From NCBI GenBank assembly GCA_963931865.1, contig OZ007512.1, positions 11,602,756 through 11,666,755 of the forward strand: a stretch of DNA of 64,000 nt, read 5' to 3'. This document shows, one piece after another, positions 31,481 through 45,500 of this stretch. This stretch comes from Axinella damicornis (taxonomy: Eukaryota > Porifera > Demospongiae > Axinellida > Axinellidae). Within the stretch, counting starts at the first letter, position 1, and each line of letters starts with the position of its first letter. The translations under genes and the position numbers were made by a program. The notes under the pieces are model-generated. The model saw only the letters and a list, made by a program, of their open reading frames with translations. It was not told the DNA's origin and made no database searches.

Positions 31481-33530
31481 CTGTGGAAGAGATTGAAGGA
31501 ACCTCGATGAAGACTAAATGAAACACTATCCAGGATTGAATTACCCAACCATCAAGATAGAGCTACATTTGTTAAGCTGTGATTGTCAATTGTTGGACTT
31601 CACACGGCAGGAGAACTTTTATGACAACGTTTCAATCAGTCTGTGCTGATCTTCCTGTCTATAGTGGCTTGACCTGAGGAAGATCAGCACAGACTGATCG
31701 AAATGTTGTCATAAAAGTTCTCCTGCCGTGGCTACATGTCTACGTCTCTCATGTATGGTCACTACTGCTGGTCCCAGTTGCACTAATCCTGTACAATACG
31801 ACCTGCTTACAGCAGCCACCTGTCTATGGTGGCCAGAAATACTGGTCCCATGGTGACCGCTATAGACAGGTTCCACTGTACTTAATCCAGATAGAGTCAT
31901 TATAGCCTGCAAAATCAACATTGCAAAAGGCCAAAAAGGAAGCTTATAATAGTGGAGGTAGTAACTTAGCTATGTAGCTGTAAAATCAACCACCTGGAAT
32001 GTCTTTGCATAAATACTGATAGAGTAACTGCCCATAGCAGCATGCTCGGTATAGCAGTACATTAACTACCAGTAATGGCTTTAGGAAAATGCAATACAAT
32101 TACTGACCCAATTACGTACCAAACTTTCTATCTGGCTGCACATTTGGAGGACATTTTGAAACTTCTTTGGATGCTGGTGGCTAAGCTGCTTCAGCATGGC
32201 ATTTATATTGTGAGTAGATGGTCTTTCCGCTGGATCATCTTTGAGGCACTGGATTACCAGTCCATGCAGGCAGTGGTCGACACCCATTTGGCGAATCCAG
32301 ACCCTTCTCTTCTCGATCTGGATCTCTCTGTTCTGGACTGCTTCGACAGAGACATTCTCATACATCAGAGGAAATTCCTTGATTGCTGCATACAGAGCCA
32401 CAACGCCAAAGGAGAAGACGTCAAGCTTTGTGTCATACCGTGGCTTTTCAACTAAGGCTTCTGGTGGCATATACGCCAGTGTACCTGGGAGTGCGGACTG
32501 GGCTGATGCAAGAAGGGGATTGAGCTCAAGAATTTTCGAGACACCAAGGTCAGCAAGTTTAGCTTTCATGTCACACGTTAGGAGGATGTTGGCTGCTGTG
32601 AGATCTCGGTGGATGATAGGAGGCATCTGTGAGTGTAGGTGCAGGAGGCCGTACGATACATCGAGTAGAATTGAGATTATCGTTGAGAGTGGGAGGTTGG
32701 GGTAGAGTTTCAAGCACTTCTCCAGGTCCATTGGGAGGCATTCCATGATGAGAGTGAGATTGGACGGGTCACGGTAATCATAGTGTATGCCCATAAACTG
32801 CACTATGTTGGGGTGCTTCAGTCGACTGAGAAGGATGCATTCATTGCGGAATTTGCGCTGGATGGCGTCTTGCTGTTGAACTCCTACGGCTTCCTCTCGG
32901 TTACGACCAACTAGGATGTCGTGGAGTTGTTTTGCGATACACGGGACACCATTTACCTCAATGAGGTGGACTGAACCGTACGAGCCTGACCCTTTTTCTT
33001 CGCCTGGAACGACACTAAAGTATGGCACATTGTAAGGTGCTAGCTCATCAGATTGGGAAGCTCTCCCACTGGACTGCACCTGAGGGTAAACAAATGCAGT
33101 ACCGGTATGCATGGTGACTGTGTAGTAATACATGGCAATTCTTGACACAGAGCACTTTTATAATTATGTATGAGGTACAGCACAATCAAACTCTCACTTC
33201 CGATTCTAATTATTAAATTTTATAGCTACAACTTGGCAGATTCATAAACCAGGTAGTTATAACCTTTGAGCAATTAGTTATCACACTGCAATCATATACA
33301 CACTATCGCCCAAAGCTGCCCACTGTGGATTCTAACCTGCAGTTGATTGCTCAGCCTCTGAATCTCTCCTCTCAGCTGCTGACTGGCAACCTATGAGTTA
33401 GTAGCGGATTGTGATATCCATGGGCAAGGTAAATTGGATTGTTTAGCACAGGATATTTTTTCTAGGTCACATGACATACGTAGTTGCCATGTTTTCAAAA
33501 GCAACTTCAGGAACACGTGCATGGTTTGAC

Positions 33531-33570
<40 letters not shown>

Positions 33571-36500
33571 TGCCCTGTAGTCAAAGAAGATGCATACTCG
33601 ATCTTTTGCCACTTTCCATTGATGTGCAATTTACTAGCACAACTGTACTACCCTTAGACTGACTTTTGTTGAATACTTAGAGAAACTTCTCAGTGGATCG
33701 AAATGGCATTCCCTCCTTGGCTTCTTTGCTGCAGGAACAGGCCTAGGTCACCCAGAGCCATATACTAGCCTCGCTCCCAGGCTCCTACATCCTGGGATCG
33801 AACGAGGCTAGCCATATACAAATTGTATTTGCAGCATGTGGTCTTTCGTTAATTTCCATTCCCAAACTAGACTGCAACATGTCTGGGAACCAGAACACAC
33901 CTATTGCTATTTATCTGGGACAAAGCAGCTTCCGTACGGGACAAGGGTTGAGACAAAGAATTTGACATACAGGGACACTTGGCAACTATGCATCAAGTGC
34001 AACTACCAAGATTTACGATTCAAGAGACTTCGGATATCCAAGTGCAGCCATCCTATTCCACAGAAGCTCCTAACGGCCTCTTTACGACTTACAGAAGGAC
34101 AGCTCCTCAAGGCCATGATGTTAGCTATAGGGTTGTGGAGAAGCTGGAATTCATCACAGTAACGTTAGAGTAGAGTGAAGCTACACCTTGGGTGGATGCA
34201 ACACCCAGCAACATGTCACAAATGATCGGCTTCAGCAGAGCCTGGGCAAAGCGTCTAGTAGACTAGCCACTGAAATACTCGGTGACAAGTGTATAGGGAG
34301 TCTGCAGACACTGTACAGTGTAGGTAAAATTATTCATGGATTGTTGTACTGCAGAGGTCATACTATTCAGGAAGTGGGAGGATAGGTTCATCTATATATG
34401 AGCTGTAGCAATGCTCATTCTCCGGCACCAATTCTGGGTAGAGCATAGTCCGCTGATAAATATGCATAAAGTCAACAGTGAGTAGTACCTCAACCTCTCT
34501 CATTTTTGCATTTAATATAGCACTTAAGAAAATTAGGCTGAAACCTTACCTCTTGGTGATGCTGCCTTGCCTGCAACTGTCTTCTCAGGTTGGTGATTTG
34601 CTGGGTTTTTTCAGCGTCAACCTGATTACAATTAGACGTTGTGCATGGTAGAGAATGGTCTTGTGCCCAGACCTCACCCTCTCACAAGGACAAGGGTAGC
34701 GATTTCTTGGTTGTGCAGTATCGAATTGAACAAACTATTGCTTGGCACTATTTCATTGGCTACTGACGCAGCACAACCAAGAAATTGCTCACTAGTCACC
34801 AGACCTTTTCCTCGTGAGAGGATGTATGGGGTCTGGGCATGAGACAAGGTAGGGAATTCCATGTTAACTAGGGGTGGGTAATTACCTAGAATATCACATT
34901 ATCCGTGCTAATTGGGGCGAGCCTGAGCAAGCCCCACACTAGCGTGACTTCATTGCGCAGTGCGTGTGTATGTTTGATGTTTGTTTGGTGGATCTTGCAC
35001 CTACCGTAAATTTTAAATCAGCAAATTTCACTTGCATGTGCACAATAATATTCAAATTCAACTAACGACGAACCGTCTAGCTACCTGTTCGACGAACGAT
35101 GGCAACAACAAAGACGGAGACCACTCCTGGACATTGGCTAGAGCACCATGAACATTCTTCCTCCTCGGTGGTGACACTGACAAAGACGGAGGCAGCTCGT
35201 GGACCTACTTGGCTGCGCTAAGGATAGTCTTGAAGAGTCTGCGTGAAGCGGAGGAGATTACGGAAATATGTAATTAGTCCACGGAAGCGACCTCGTTAAC
35301 TTGCGATGTGAGGCAGCTCTTTGAGCACTTGTTTTGTGATCCAGAGATGAAGGATGAAGCTGTGACGATGTAAAATAGTTCCTCGGTACCTACAGTGGTA
35401 GGGTAGTTGAGTGTAGGTGAAGGCAGTCTTTGCCCGCTTTGGACCTTGTTCCAGGATTGTGAAATCTGTCGTCAGTGCTATGTAAACCATGTAGGTAGTT
35501 AACTATTTGCGATTAGGCAGAATTCTATTCGCTCCGGTGAGAGAGCTTAACTCTGCCTGATGGATGGACCGAAGGTCAAACTTGTAGATTCCCACCCCGG
35601 AGAGTCTCCAACAACGCGTTCTCGGAAGAAAGGAGGAGAAATCCGCTGATTTGAGGTAGCCAGAATGGGTCGATTTTGCCCGTGCAGCCGCACCACGAGG
35701 TAGACCTGTTGTCCGGGATAGGATTCAGCAAATACATGTTCTTGTTAACTTCTGTACCAAGAATGAAGGCTGTCCTCCTGCTACTAGAATCCGCCTAAAG
35801 CGTTTTAGATTGCTGAAGGTGATGGATGAAGTGGGCATGAGCGTGGCCACACCCAGTGAGTGCCAGGGGGCGGAGCTTTTGCTTTTTTTGTGACAAAAGG
35901 AGCTACACTTTCAAGTAGTAGTAGTGCTGTAGTTGGTGAATGTTCTTTAGTATTTCAGATATACAGCATCAAAATCACAACAAGATAGTGCTGTTCATGC
36001 ATCCAGACAGTATTTAATGTACTTGAGTACATGTACCACTGACCATGGCCGGAGTGACGTTGCTGCTAGCTGCTTCAGCTAGCTAGCTATGGTGAACCAT
36101 GTAACGTTAACCTGACTCACAGTTAAGTTGCTGTGATGTGCACAAGTGTATGTTTCAAGAGTGCCATAATTTCTGTGCTCATTGCCCGGTCACATTCTGA
36201 TGACAATCAAGTGAATGCAACTGCTCCTTGCATGTCTTGTACGCAAAAGCACTTTGCTCAGGCTTGCCCTCCAATGTCCTGCATTCCACTAGTATTACAC
36301 TAGAGTAGGAATACCGGCAATATAAAACACAGCTTGGTAATCGTATAGCAGGAAGCTTTAATTAGTAGCATTCCATGTGTGTCGTCCTGCATACTAAATG
36401 ATCTTCCAATGAAAATTACCCTAAGACGTGTGTCCAAGACAAAATCTGAAACATGAGGCTACTCCACAGCCCTGTAGATTTGATTTTGAAGGCCAGAAAC

Positions 36501-39500
36501 ATACCTCGGTAGGCCCATACACCCAGGATATCAGGATACAACTGATTTGCTTCTTGTAATGCCAATGGTTTGGCTGCCAATGCAAAAAGTAAGGCACAAG
36601 GAAAAAACTACATGATCAGAAGATACCTCTTCTCTGGAGCTTGTTGCGGTTCTCTAGCTTCTATATAGCTGTGGACAAGAATATGGTTGCGTCTAGAGTT
36701 TGTGACATCAGCCTTGCAGCGGATCACATGGTAAGATTCTCCAGACCTTCTCTCTCCATTTGCATACTGTAACCGATCAAAACTGGAGGTGCAGAAGGCT
36801 TAGAACGAGGCTAGTATTGTATCATGATTTATGCTACTGATTTGGGGTATCGTACTTTGGCAGGCTAGAACTCCAGAACTGAACACCAAACTTGGAATGC
36901 ATAGTGCAACAGCACACTGGTAATGTATGGCTTCCATGCTAGTGATTAGTCACCTATTCTACATGCAACCAACCTCTTGATTGGAAGTCACTCGTGACTT
37001 GTATTTCATCACCTCAGCCTTCAACCCATCCACCTGTTTCTTGTACTGCTTCACCTGCTGTGTCTTAGCCAGAACATCTTCATTCAGTTTCTCATTGTCA
37101 GTTACGGCTTGGTCTAGCTGCTGGTTGGCCTGTTTTAGCTGTTGGTGAACATCTTCAAGTTGGGTCTGCTGCAGTTGATTAGCTTGCTCTAGTTGGGCCT
37201 TATGCTCTTGCTGCTGAGTTTGGAGCAGCTGCTCCAAATTTGCCACCTGATCTTTGTGCTGTACCAGTCGTAGCTGTATATGGTCAAAATTTGTCATGAC
37301 CTGCTGGTAGTTCTTCATTTCATTCTGGTGGACACTGATCTCATCTTGGAGCCTTTTGTTCTCAGACTCCAACTGGTGGATTCTAGTGTGTAACTTCTGC
37401 AAGTCTTCTTGCGTTCGAATGTGTAGGTGTGCCCGCTCATCATCTCTGCGTCCTGCTGCTTGCTCACGATCATGACGTTCCTTTCGGAAATCCTCCTCCC
37501 AAAGAACAGCCTGCATGGTAGCAACACATCTCATATACATACAAGTACTGTGCAATTACATAATAACGCTACTATGAACCCTTAAATTATATTGTGCACA
37601 TGGAGTTGAGATATTCTAGAAGATTCCCACCACATTCATGGGGAGTTTAAATGATAACGACAAGGAGCGTCCAACGTATACGTTGGACGCTCCTATAGCA
37701 ACAGAACATGTTCAGTCAACCTAAACTTGCACTTATTTGGAACCTCTTTACGTAACAAGAATCAGCTTTCCTGTAGTCTAAGTAGGTGTTAGAGTATAGC
37801 TAAAGCAAATGCTGTATTCTGATTGGCCAATTACCCATTACTAAATGTCATAGTGATCACATTGCGGGTTTTCTACATGTAGAAAACTCGGCCATACGGG
37901 TTTTCTATATTTAACAGGATTTGTACATGAGAACATGTCTGCTTGTAATGTTTTACAGCATTATTACAGGTTTACATGTTGATTGGAATGCTAATTATAA
38001 TTATTATGTTGATGAGTTTGGAGGTACAGCGCAGCAGGTACATGTATGTTAGCCTCGTTCCCAGGCCTCCGCCCAGACTTTTCTCCACGGCTGCGAGATA
38101 AAGTCTGGGCGGAGGCCTGGGAACGAGGCTACATGTATGTAGTGTACAAGCAACACTGGCTGTCAGTTGAAGTTAATTGATATGTTGGAGCATGAGTTGA
38201 AGGTGAAATGTCCTGGGATCGATGCTGATAGGGTTTTTGACACTTGTACTAGTGTCTGGTTGGTAGAAGACTCGGGTGCTACAATCTCCAGGCGTGGCTG
38301 TTTGGTACGATTCAAGGTGTCCGAGAGAGCCACCTGCTGTTCTTCGGTTGTACGTTTGTATGACCGGACTCCATCGATACTTCGGTGACCTGTTCGTTCC
38401 ACCACAAGTTGCTCATCTGCCCCTGATGCATAGAGCCTGGTTGCATTTGTGACTCGAAGGGAATGATTGGTTTTAAATCCCTGGATTCCAGCTGACGAGC
38501 ACAGACGAGACACTGTTTGGGCTAGCTTGTTTCGCCCAATGGGCTGGATGGAGTACCAGCATGAAGAGGTGGGGTTTGTCAAGGGCCTTAGGTAGAATGC
38601 ATCCTTGGGAGCGTCTTTTGGACAAAGACTCACATAGAGTTTGAAAAGCCGGACGAAGCATCGGTTGGGGTTCTCAACATTTGAGTGGTGGCGGACTACT
38701 TTTGGCTTGATTCTCTTGCCTTTCAACCCTCCAGGATGGTTTTTTGAGGTATCTTCTCTGTACTCCAAGTATGGGCGTTCTCCTTCTCTTTCGACGACTG
38801 TAATCTGTGGTGGTGAGAAACGCAAAGCCCTATGTTCACTCCCACTCCGCAGAGCAAAGTACAGACCGTTCATGAAGATGATCGTGTCCAGCAGAGTTTG
38901 AGGTGAGCTGTCTCCAAGGAGCCCTTTCTCCCACAGAACTTCTTCTTCGGCTTCACTCAGAGGCTCTGCTTGTTTTGCCGTTGTTCCTACCCCACGTTGC
39001 TGTAGACGTTTCATTTCAGCATCCAATGAAGCTCGAAATTCTGCAAATTCAGGATCTTTGAACACGTCTAGTGTTGGAAGGCCATTCCAGCGGAGAAAGC
39101 GCATAATCCCGGCACAAAGGTGGTGGAGAGTGTTAGGTGGATACTCACTTCCATCCTTTTCACGTACTTCCAACATGAAGCGAGTCAGCCAGTGTGAAAG
39201 TTGGCTTGGTTGCAGTGTCATCAGCTCTATTTGGTCTCCACACACTTGCTGTCGATATTCGCACCACTCTTGCCATACTCTAACACAGTACTCAGTGTCT
39301 TGCCGAGTTTTCTTAGGAACTCCTTTCGACCTCGCCTCCTGAATCTCTGCTTCACTCTTCGGTGTTGCGAAACGGGTAGTTCCCAAGGACTTGCAGTCTC
39401 TGTTGGAGGAGTGGCTGGACGAGCGAACGGGCGTGGGCGCGGGTCCAGGTACGGGTGCACTAGCGCTAAATGAAAGAGGCGGGGCGAGGGACTCGTACTC

Positions 39501-42500
39501 CTGCGCGGCGCTGGTAGGGTCATCCGGGGACTCATCCCACGTCCACGGAGACGCGCAGAACTCCAGTAAATCCGTCCCGAGGAAGTCGCTAAGCTCCATC
39601 TCTCCGCTCTCGAACGCGTACGTATTCTGTTGCTATGGCCCATGGCGCTACACTCTAAATCAGTTAGGCAACTCGACCAATGGGATCTACGCGATTTAGA
39701 AACCCTCGGGCCCTTAGTAGCGCCCTCGCTGCGCTCGGGACGCTACAGCCCAGGGCCCTCGGGTTTCTAAATCGCGTAGATCCCTTGGTCTCAGTGTCTA
39801 ACTTATATTTAGCCCTGCCTGCTGGTTTGTGAAATTATAGTTTCATCGCAGCCGGATTCCCACTTGCCTTATATGGTCAACAACAAGCACTATTATAGCA
39901 GACATGTTCCCATAGTTGGACGCTTCTTCTCGTTATGGGCTCCTGGCTGGACTTACCCTTATGTAAGAACTTGGGGGGTTAAAGAGGGGGGAGGGTGTTT
40001 ACTTGTAGGGGGTGAATTAGCAGGAGACAATCATAACCACAATGGAACATCTAAGAAAGCAAGTCACAGACAAACTTTTAGCGTGGAAAAGGAGGGAAAG
40101 CCATGCAGTGATGTGCATGAGATTGCATAAACAGAGGAGAGTTCAGACACCACATACTGTCGGACACATGCATAACTCACACTGTTGACCTCAAAGCAGC
40201 TAAATGACAGTTGTGTCTAATGTTCTACCACAGTGCATGGGTGATCCTTTGATGTACCACGGAGGATAAATCGGTTATCCTCCGCAATGACATAATCGAA
40301 CACACTGTGGTGAGAATCAGAGCTATAGCTGTCCTAGCAGCCGGATCCAGCTACTAACTTGACTTGGAGGTTATGCCTGTGGTAGAAACCGCCTCGACCC
40401 GGAGGTTATATGCGGTTTATCCTCCTTGGGAAAGTTTGGCCTCGGCTTCGCCTCGGCCAAACTTTCCCACGAAGGATAAACTCCGTGTCGACGTAGTAGA
40501 TCCTATATTTAGTATTGCACAGGCGTCAACAATATTTATGCTCAAGCTGCACTCCCATAGTAAGCGCTCTAAATTTGCGCCATTCTAATTCTGCGTCGAT
40601 TCCGAAATGGTAACTTCTAATTTTGCGTCAAACTTCATAAAAAAATTTACCTCATTCTATTGTTGCGTCGCTCTGCGAAGTGTTCAGTGGCTGACTTGCA
40701 TTGGGCGCAATTGCGGGCGCAAGTCCATGTAAAGAAGGCTGTACAGGTAACCTTAGCAGCCATAGTGCGCACACATGCACTTGCAACAATGTCTAATTAT
40801 GTGTCACATTCAGTGATTTTTCTGAAATGTATTATCAAATCTTGCGTTGTCTGGAAAAAATAGGTAACGCAAATCTAGAGCGCTTACGGTATATTTGTAT
40901 CGCTATATGAGCGGTGGGATAATCTCGGACAGCAATCATTCTCGAAACTGCATGATGTAACTCCAGTCAATCACATGTAACAACACGTGACCATCGGTGA
41001 TCACGTTCGTTCTCACAGCAGTTGTAGCAATCATAGAATAAAGCAGGAGCCAAAAACATGTCCCTATGTACAACAGGGCATACTTTAAACTGTGTTGTGG
41101 CTAAACAAAATGAGATTAAGTTGTCTTATACAAGAGTATAGGAGTCCACATTAGTACCCAATACTGTAGATCGGGAAATTTTAGTGTTGTGTTTTATATA
41201 TCCGGCTGAGCATACCTACGAAACTTAAATGCGTTGAAAAGCGTCGCCTGGCTCCTCCAAGAATGCCTAGTAAGTGGCACTCTACTTGTATGGACCATCG
41301 GGGCCTGAGTATGAGGCTAGGACCATATTTGATTCTGTCCAGGCTTTGATCATGAGTTGCCTAAACTTGCCTCCTTCACTGAGATTAGCTTCAGCGATCG
41401 CTTCGGCGCATATGGTAGAGGACAAGGAAAGATGATTCCACTACGTTGCCCACATGTAGTACCTGTCGGTGATCTTCCAGAGCCCTGAGGATTACTGTTT
41501 CTACGTACATGTGCCGGTGTGAGATAAATTCGTTGTTTTTATAATTCGAGCGCAGACGATGAAAATAATTATTTCGACAACAAAAACTCCAGATCTGTGG
41601 TATTATTTAAGTGTCCAAGCATTGATTATTTTATCTCCTTTATAATTCATTCACCTGCACTTTTAGCGCTTCTATCTCTCCTCTCAGGTCATCATTCTCT
41701 TTCCTCAAAGCTCCAACCTCCCCTCTCAGCTTGGACAACTCTGCATTCTGAGTGGCCAGTGTTTCTTTCTGTGTGGACTGTCTTCCTTTCCGTTGTGAAG
41801 CCTCGTGCTTTACTTGAGTGACATCGTCCAGCGCACGGTCAACCCTTTCAAATGGTCTATCCTGCAGTTCTGCATCTCCAGATCCCGTTGTGTGCTGTAA
41901 TGTTTGGACACACTCACTAAACTCTTTAATCTCTTGATCTTTCTCGCTAAGTTCAACTGCATCACAAGTAGCCAGTTCCTCCATTCTTTCAGCACGCTCA
42001 ACTAGCTTTCGAAGCATCTCTAGTTCCTGTTGCTGCTTTTTGCCGGTAGCTTCCGAATCTGTAAGCTCTTCAGTGAGTGTGAGAACATGATCAAAGTACA
42101 AGTCGTACTCTTCCAAAGCTTTCGGACTAAGCTCTGCCTCATTTGAAGGTTTCTTGAGATAATCCAGCTGTCTGTCCCTCTGCTCAACCTTCGCATGAAA
42201 ATCTTCGATACTCTGAAGTTTTTCTTTGATCTCTTGCTCCTTCTCTCTAAGACTTTCTTTCAACACTCGGATCTCCTCGCCTTGAATTCTGAGTTCTTCA
42301 TCTCTAGCATCCATCTCTCTTCGCAAGTCGGCTATTTCATTCTGCCCACGCTCCACCTCATCCGTCTTTCTTCTCATTTCTTCCTCCATATCAGCATGTA
42401 ACCGGATGTGACCATCGAGAGCTTTTTCAAGGCGCTTCACTTTCTCAGAATCAGGTAGATTTGCAGCCACATCAGCATCCTGTAGTATGCAACAATTGTT

Positions 42501-45500
42501 ATCACAACAACTAGATGGACTGATAATGGCAGTGTATATCTATATGCACACCAGCAGATGCTGGGTTACTAGCTATATACTATCTGAAAGAAATGATGGG
42601 CTTTAAAATACGTAGCCTCATTTACAGGGCCTGTCCATTGCTTCTGTTTCAAAATGTATAGGGACTGGTAGGCCTGGTAGATGTCATCCTGCAATACATG
42701 CAACAACTGATATGATAAAGTCTGGAAGTATGCTAGTGCTGAATGATTGGATGGGCTGCAGATAAGAGGCAGGTCCAACATACAAGAACTAGTCGGAGTT
42801 GTACTGGTATATTACACTCCTGGTAGGGGAAAAATTGTGCCGCGTAAATAAATAATTTATCTAACGAGGGGCAACCGCACTCCTGGTAGCCGTTGCAACG
42901 CCGCGGTTGCCTCGTCGTACCCCCGTAGCGAAGCTAAATTATTGCAATTCGTTCCAATTAACGCACATGCCACGTGGCTCAGTCGATCGCGAGCAATGGC
43001 GACCAAAAGGAAGACAAGACAGCACTCAAAACTTAGCCAGCACGGTGAGTTTTGGCATGTAAGCGTCAGTTAACGACAGCGATCACGGCTGTGTGGTCAG
43101 AATCTTCGTGTGCCTTTCCTAAGAACGGTACTGCCACCGGAAGTCGGAGAGAGCGCTCGAGCAATGGCGGCCACGGCGAGACAAAAGCGCTCATATCTCC
43201 ACCACCAAGGTGAGTTTCAGCTCCAAAATTGTACGGTTGGGACAGTGCATGATAGCGATCATGAAGGTGTAGTCAGAATCTTCGTAGGCCATTCCTATCA
43301 CTCGAACGAGTTATTTATATTACATTACGCGGCACTTTATTTCCTATATATACCAGGAGTGTAATGTTTGAGTACTTAGGATTGGCCTACATAGATTCTG
43401 ACTACACCGCCGTGATTGCTATCAAGCACTGACCTGAATGATAAAAGTTTGTGCTGAAACTCACTTTGGTGGCTGAGATATGAGCGCTTTTGTCTCGCCG
43501 TTGGCCGCCATTGCTCGAGCGCTCTCTTCGACTTCCGGTGGCAGTACTGTTCTCAGGAAGGCACACGAAGATTGTGACCACACGGCCGTGATCGCTGTCG
43601 TTCACTGACACTTACATGCCAAAACTCACCGTGCTGGCTAAGTTGTAAGTGCTTCTTGTCTTCCTTTTGGTCGCCATTGCTCGCGATCGACTGAGCGTGG
43701 TTGCCACATGGCATGTGCGTTAATTGGAACTTATTGCAATACTTAGCTTGCGCTACAGCAGGTTGCAACGCGGCTACTTTATGAATGGTACTTCAGAGCA
43801 CTAAATAATTTCTGATCTCTATAATACATAGCTGTCATCATGGTACTCACGTGATGTGTGATAATTGGAACGAACTGTCACACTTAGCTTGTGCTACCAT
43901 TTAACTGCGGCTACCAGGAGTGCGGTTGCCCCTCGTATAATACAATATAAATAATGTTTGAGTACTTAGGCCTTGCCTACAGAGATTCTGATTACACCGC
44001 CGTGATTGCTATTATGCACTGACCTGAATGATAAAAGTTGGTGCTGAAACTCACCTTGGTGGTGAGATATGAGCGCTTTTGTCTCGCCGTTGACCGCCAT
44101 TGCTCGAGCGCTCCATCGACTTCCGGTGGCAGTACCGTTCTTAGGAAAGGCACACGAAGATTCTGACCACACGGCCGTGATCGCTGTCGTTCACTGACGC
44201 TTACATGCCAAACTCACCGTGCTGGCTAAGTTGTGAGTGCTGTAATAATGTCTTGTCTTCCTTCTGGTCGCCATTGCTCGCGATCGACTGAGCGTGGTTG
44301 CCACGTGGCATGTGCGTTAATTGGAACTTATTGCAATACTTAGCTACCCTGCTGGAAATTCTATGCATGAAACATGCATGTTTCAACAGATTTCATGCAT
44401 GGACGCATGTAAAATGCATGAATCATGCATGTATCATGCATGGGTCTCATGCACCACGCATGGATTTCCATTTCCATGCATGGATCATGCATAGATCATG
44501 CATGGGTCTCATGCAACATGCATGGATTTCCATTTCCATCCATGGATCATGCATGGATCTACCTTTTCATGAATGCATCATGCATGGATTTCCATTTCCA
44601 TTCATGGAACATTCACAGGTCCCCTTTCCATGCATGGATCTCCGCTTGCATTCATAAAACATGTACATGTTTCGATCCACCAAACACACACAAGTCATGA
44701 AACCAAACCATGTAGACTTCCAGCTTCTTTATGTGGCTATCTGGAGTGCATTTGTGAAGGGTTCAGCTGCGTATTATAGGCTGCAGCATAGTCATTTTAA
44801 TTTACCTTCCTGTGAAGCTACAAATTGTGCTTATGCCCCACCAGGAAGCCTTTGCAGGGTTGCAGTTGTAGCGCTTCGTAGCTGACTACTTGCCACGCAT
44901 CTCACAGCTAGTTACTAAATGTAGCTCTTGCAGCACTCATGATTATCAGCCAGTAATCATGCAGTAATTACTTTGGCTCCAACAGTCTGAGTACTGTACA
45001 TGCAGCAGCTGCCCATTTCATTTGAAATTTTTTGTTGCTTTAGGTTAGAGTCTAGCAAGTTGCAGTAGCAGTGCGTAGCTCTAGAATCCTTTAGTTTTGC
45101 TATAGCTAGTATAGTCTAGCTGCTATATTGGTTCTCAAGCTACAGTTGCAAATGTTTCAGAGGGCTAGTTGCAATTGCCTATACAGCCAACTGAGATTTG
45201 GTGAGTCCATACGACATACAGCTAACCATGTACAGCTATGTATACAGCCAATTCTGTGCCTTCGTGATTTATGAGCTATCTGGTAGCTATCAGTTATCCC
45301 AGCAAGGTCATAAGCAGTTTAGCTCTTATAACAAGTTTGACTGACGGAAGGGCACCCATCCATAGGAGAGCTCTGAGATATCCAGCAACCATACTTTGTG
45401 GAAACATAGTGGTTTTTTGGTCTAGCCACTGAACATAGTGGCATGCAGTACAGGGCCAAGTGTAAGCAACAATCTGTTGTTGAAGTAACTTGATTAAGAC

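Noticed and set aside
33836..34173. 108- and 64-codon plus-strand ORFs in a gene B intron
   Set aside because: No recognisable domain, no paralog in the window, and located in TE-rich intron.
42570..42781. Gene B exon 4 as a dead exon, because it runs into a stop (QIVYS-stop)
   Set aside because: A GT donor two codons past the usual position gives a 108-bp phase-0 exon, so the gene can still be intact; kept with lower confidence.
43390..44200. Minus-strand ORFs such as NDSDHGRVVTIFVCLPEN as a gene family
   Set aside because: They are the inverted blocks of the foldback nest; the frame is not kept between copies.
44298..44700. Plus-strand ORFs rich in Met, His and Cys
   Set aside because: Translation of the ATGCATGG minisatellite.
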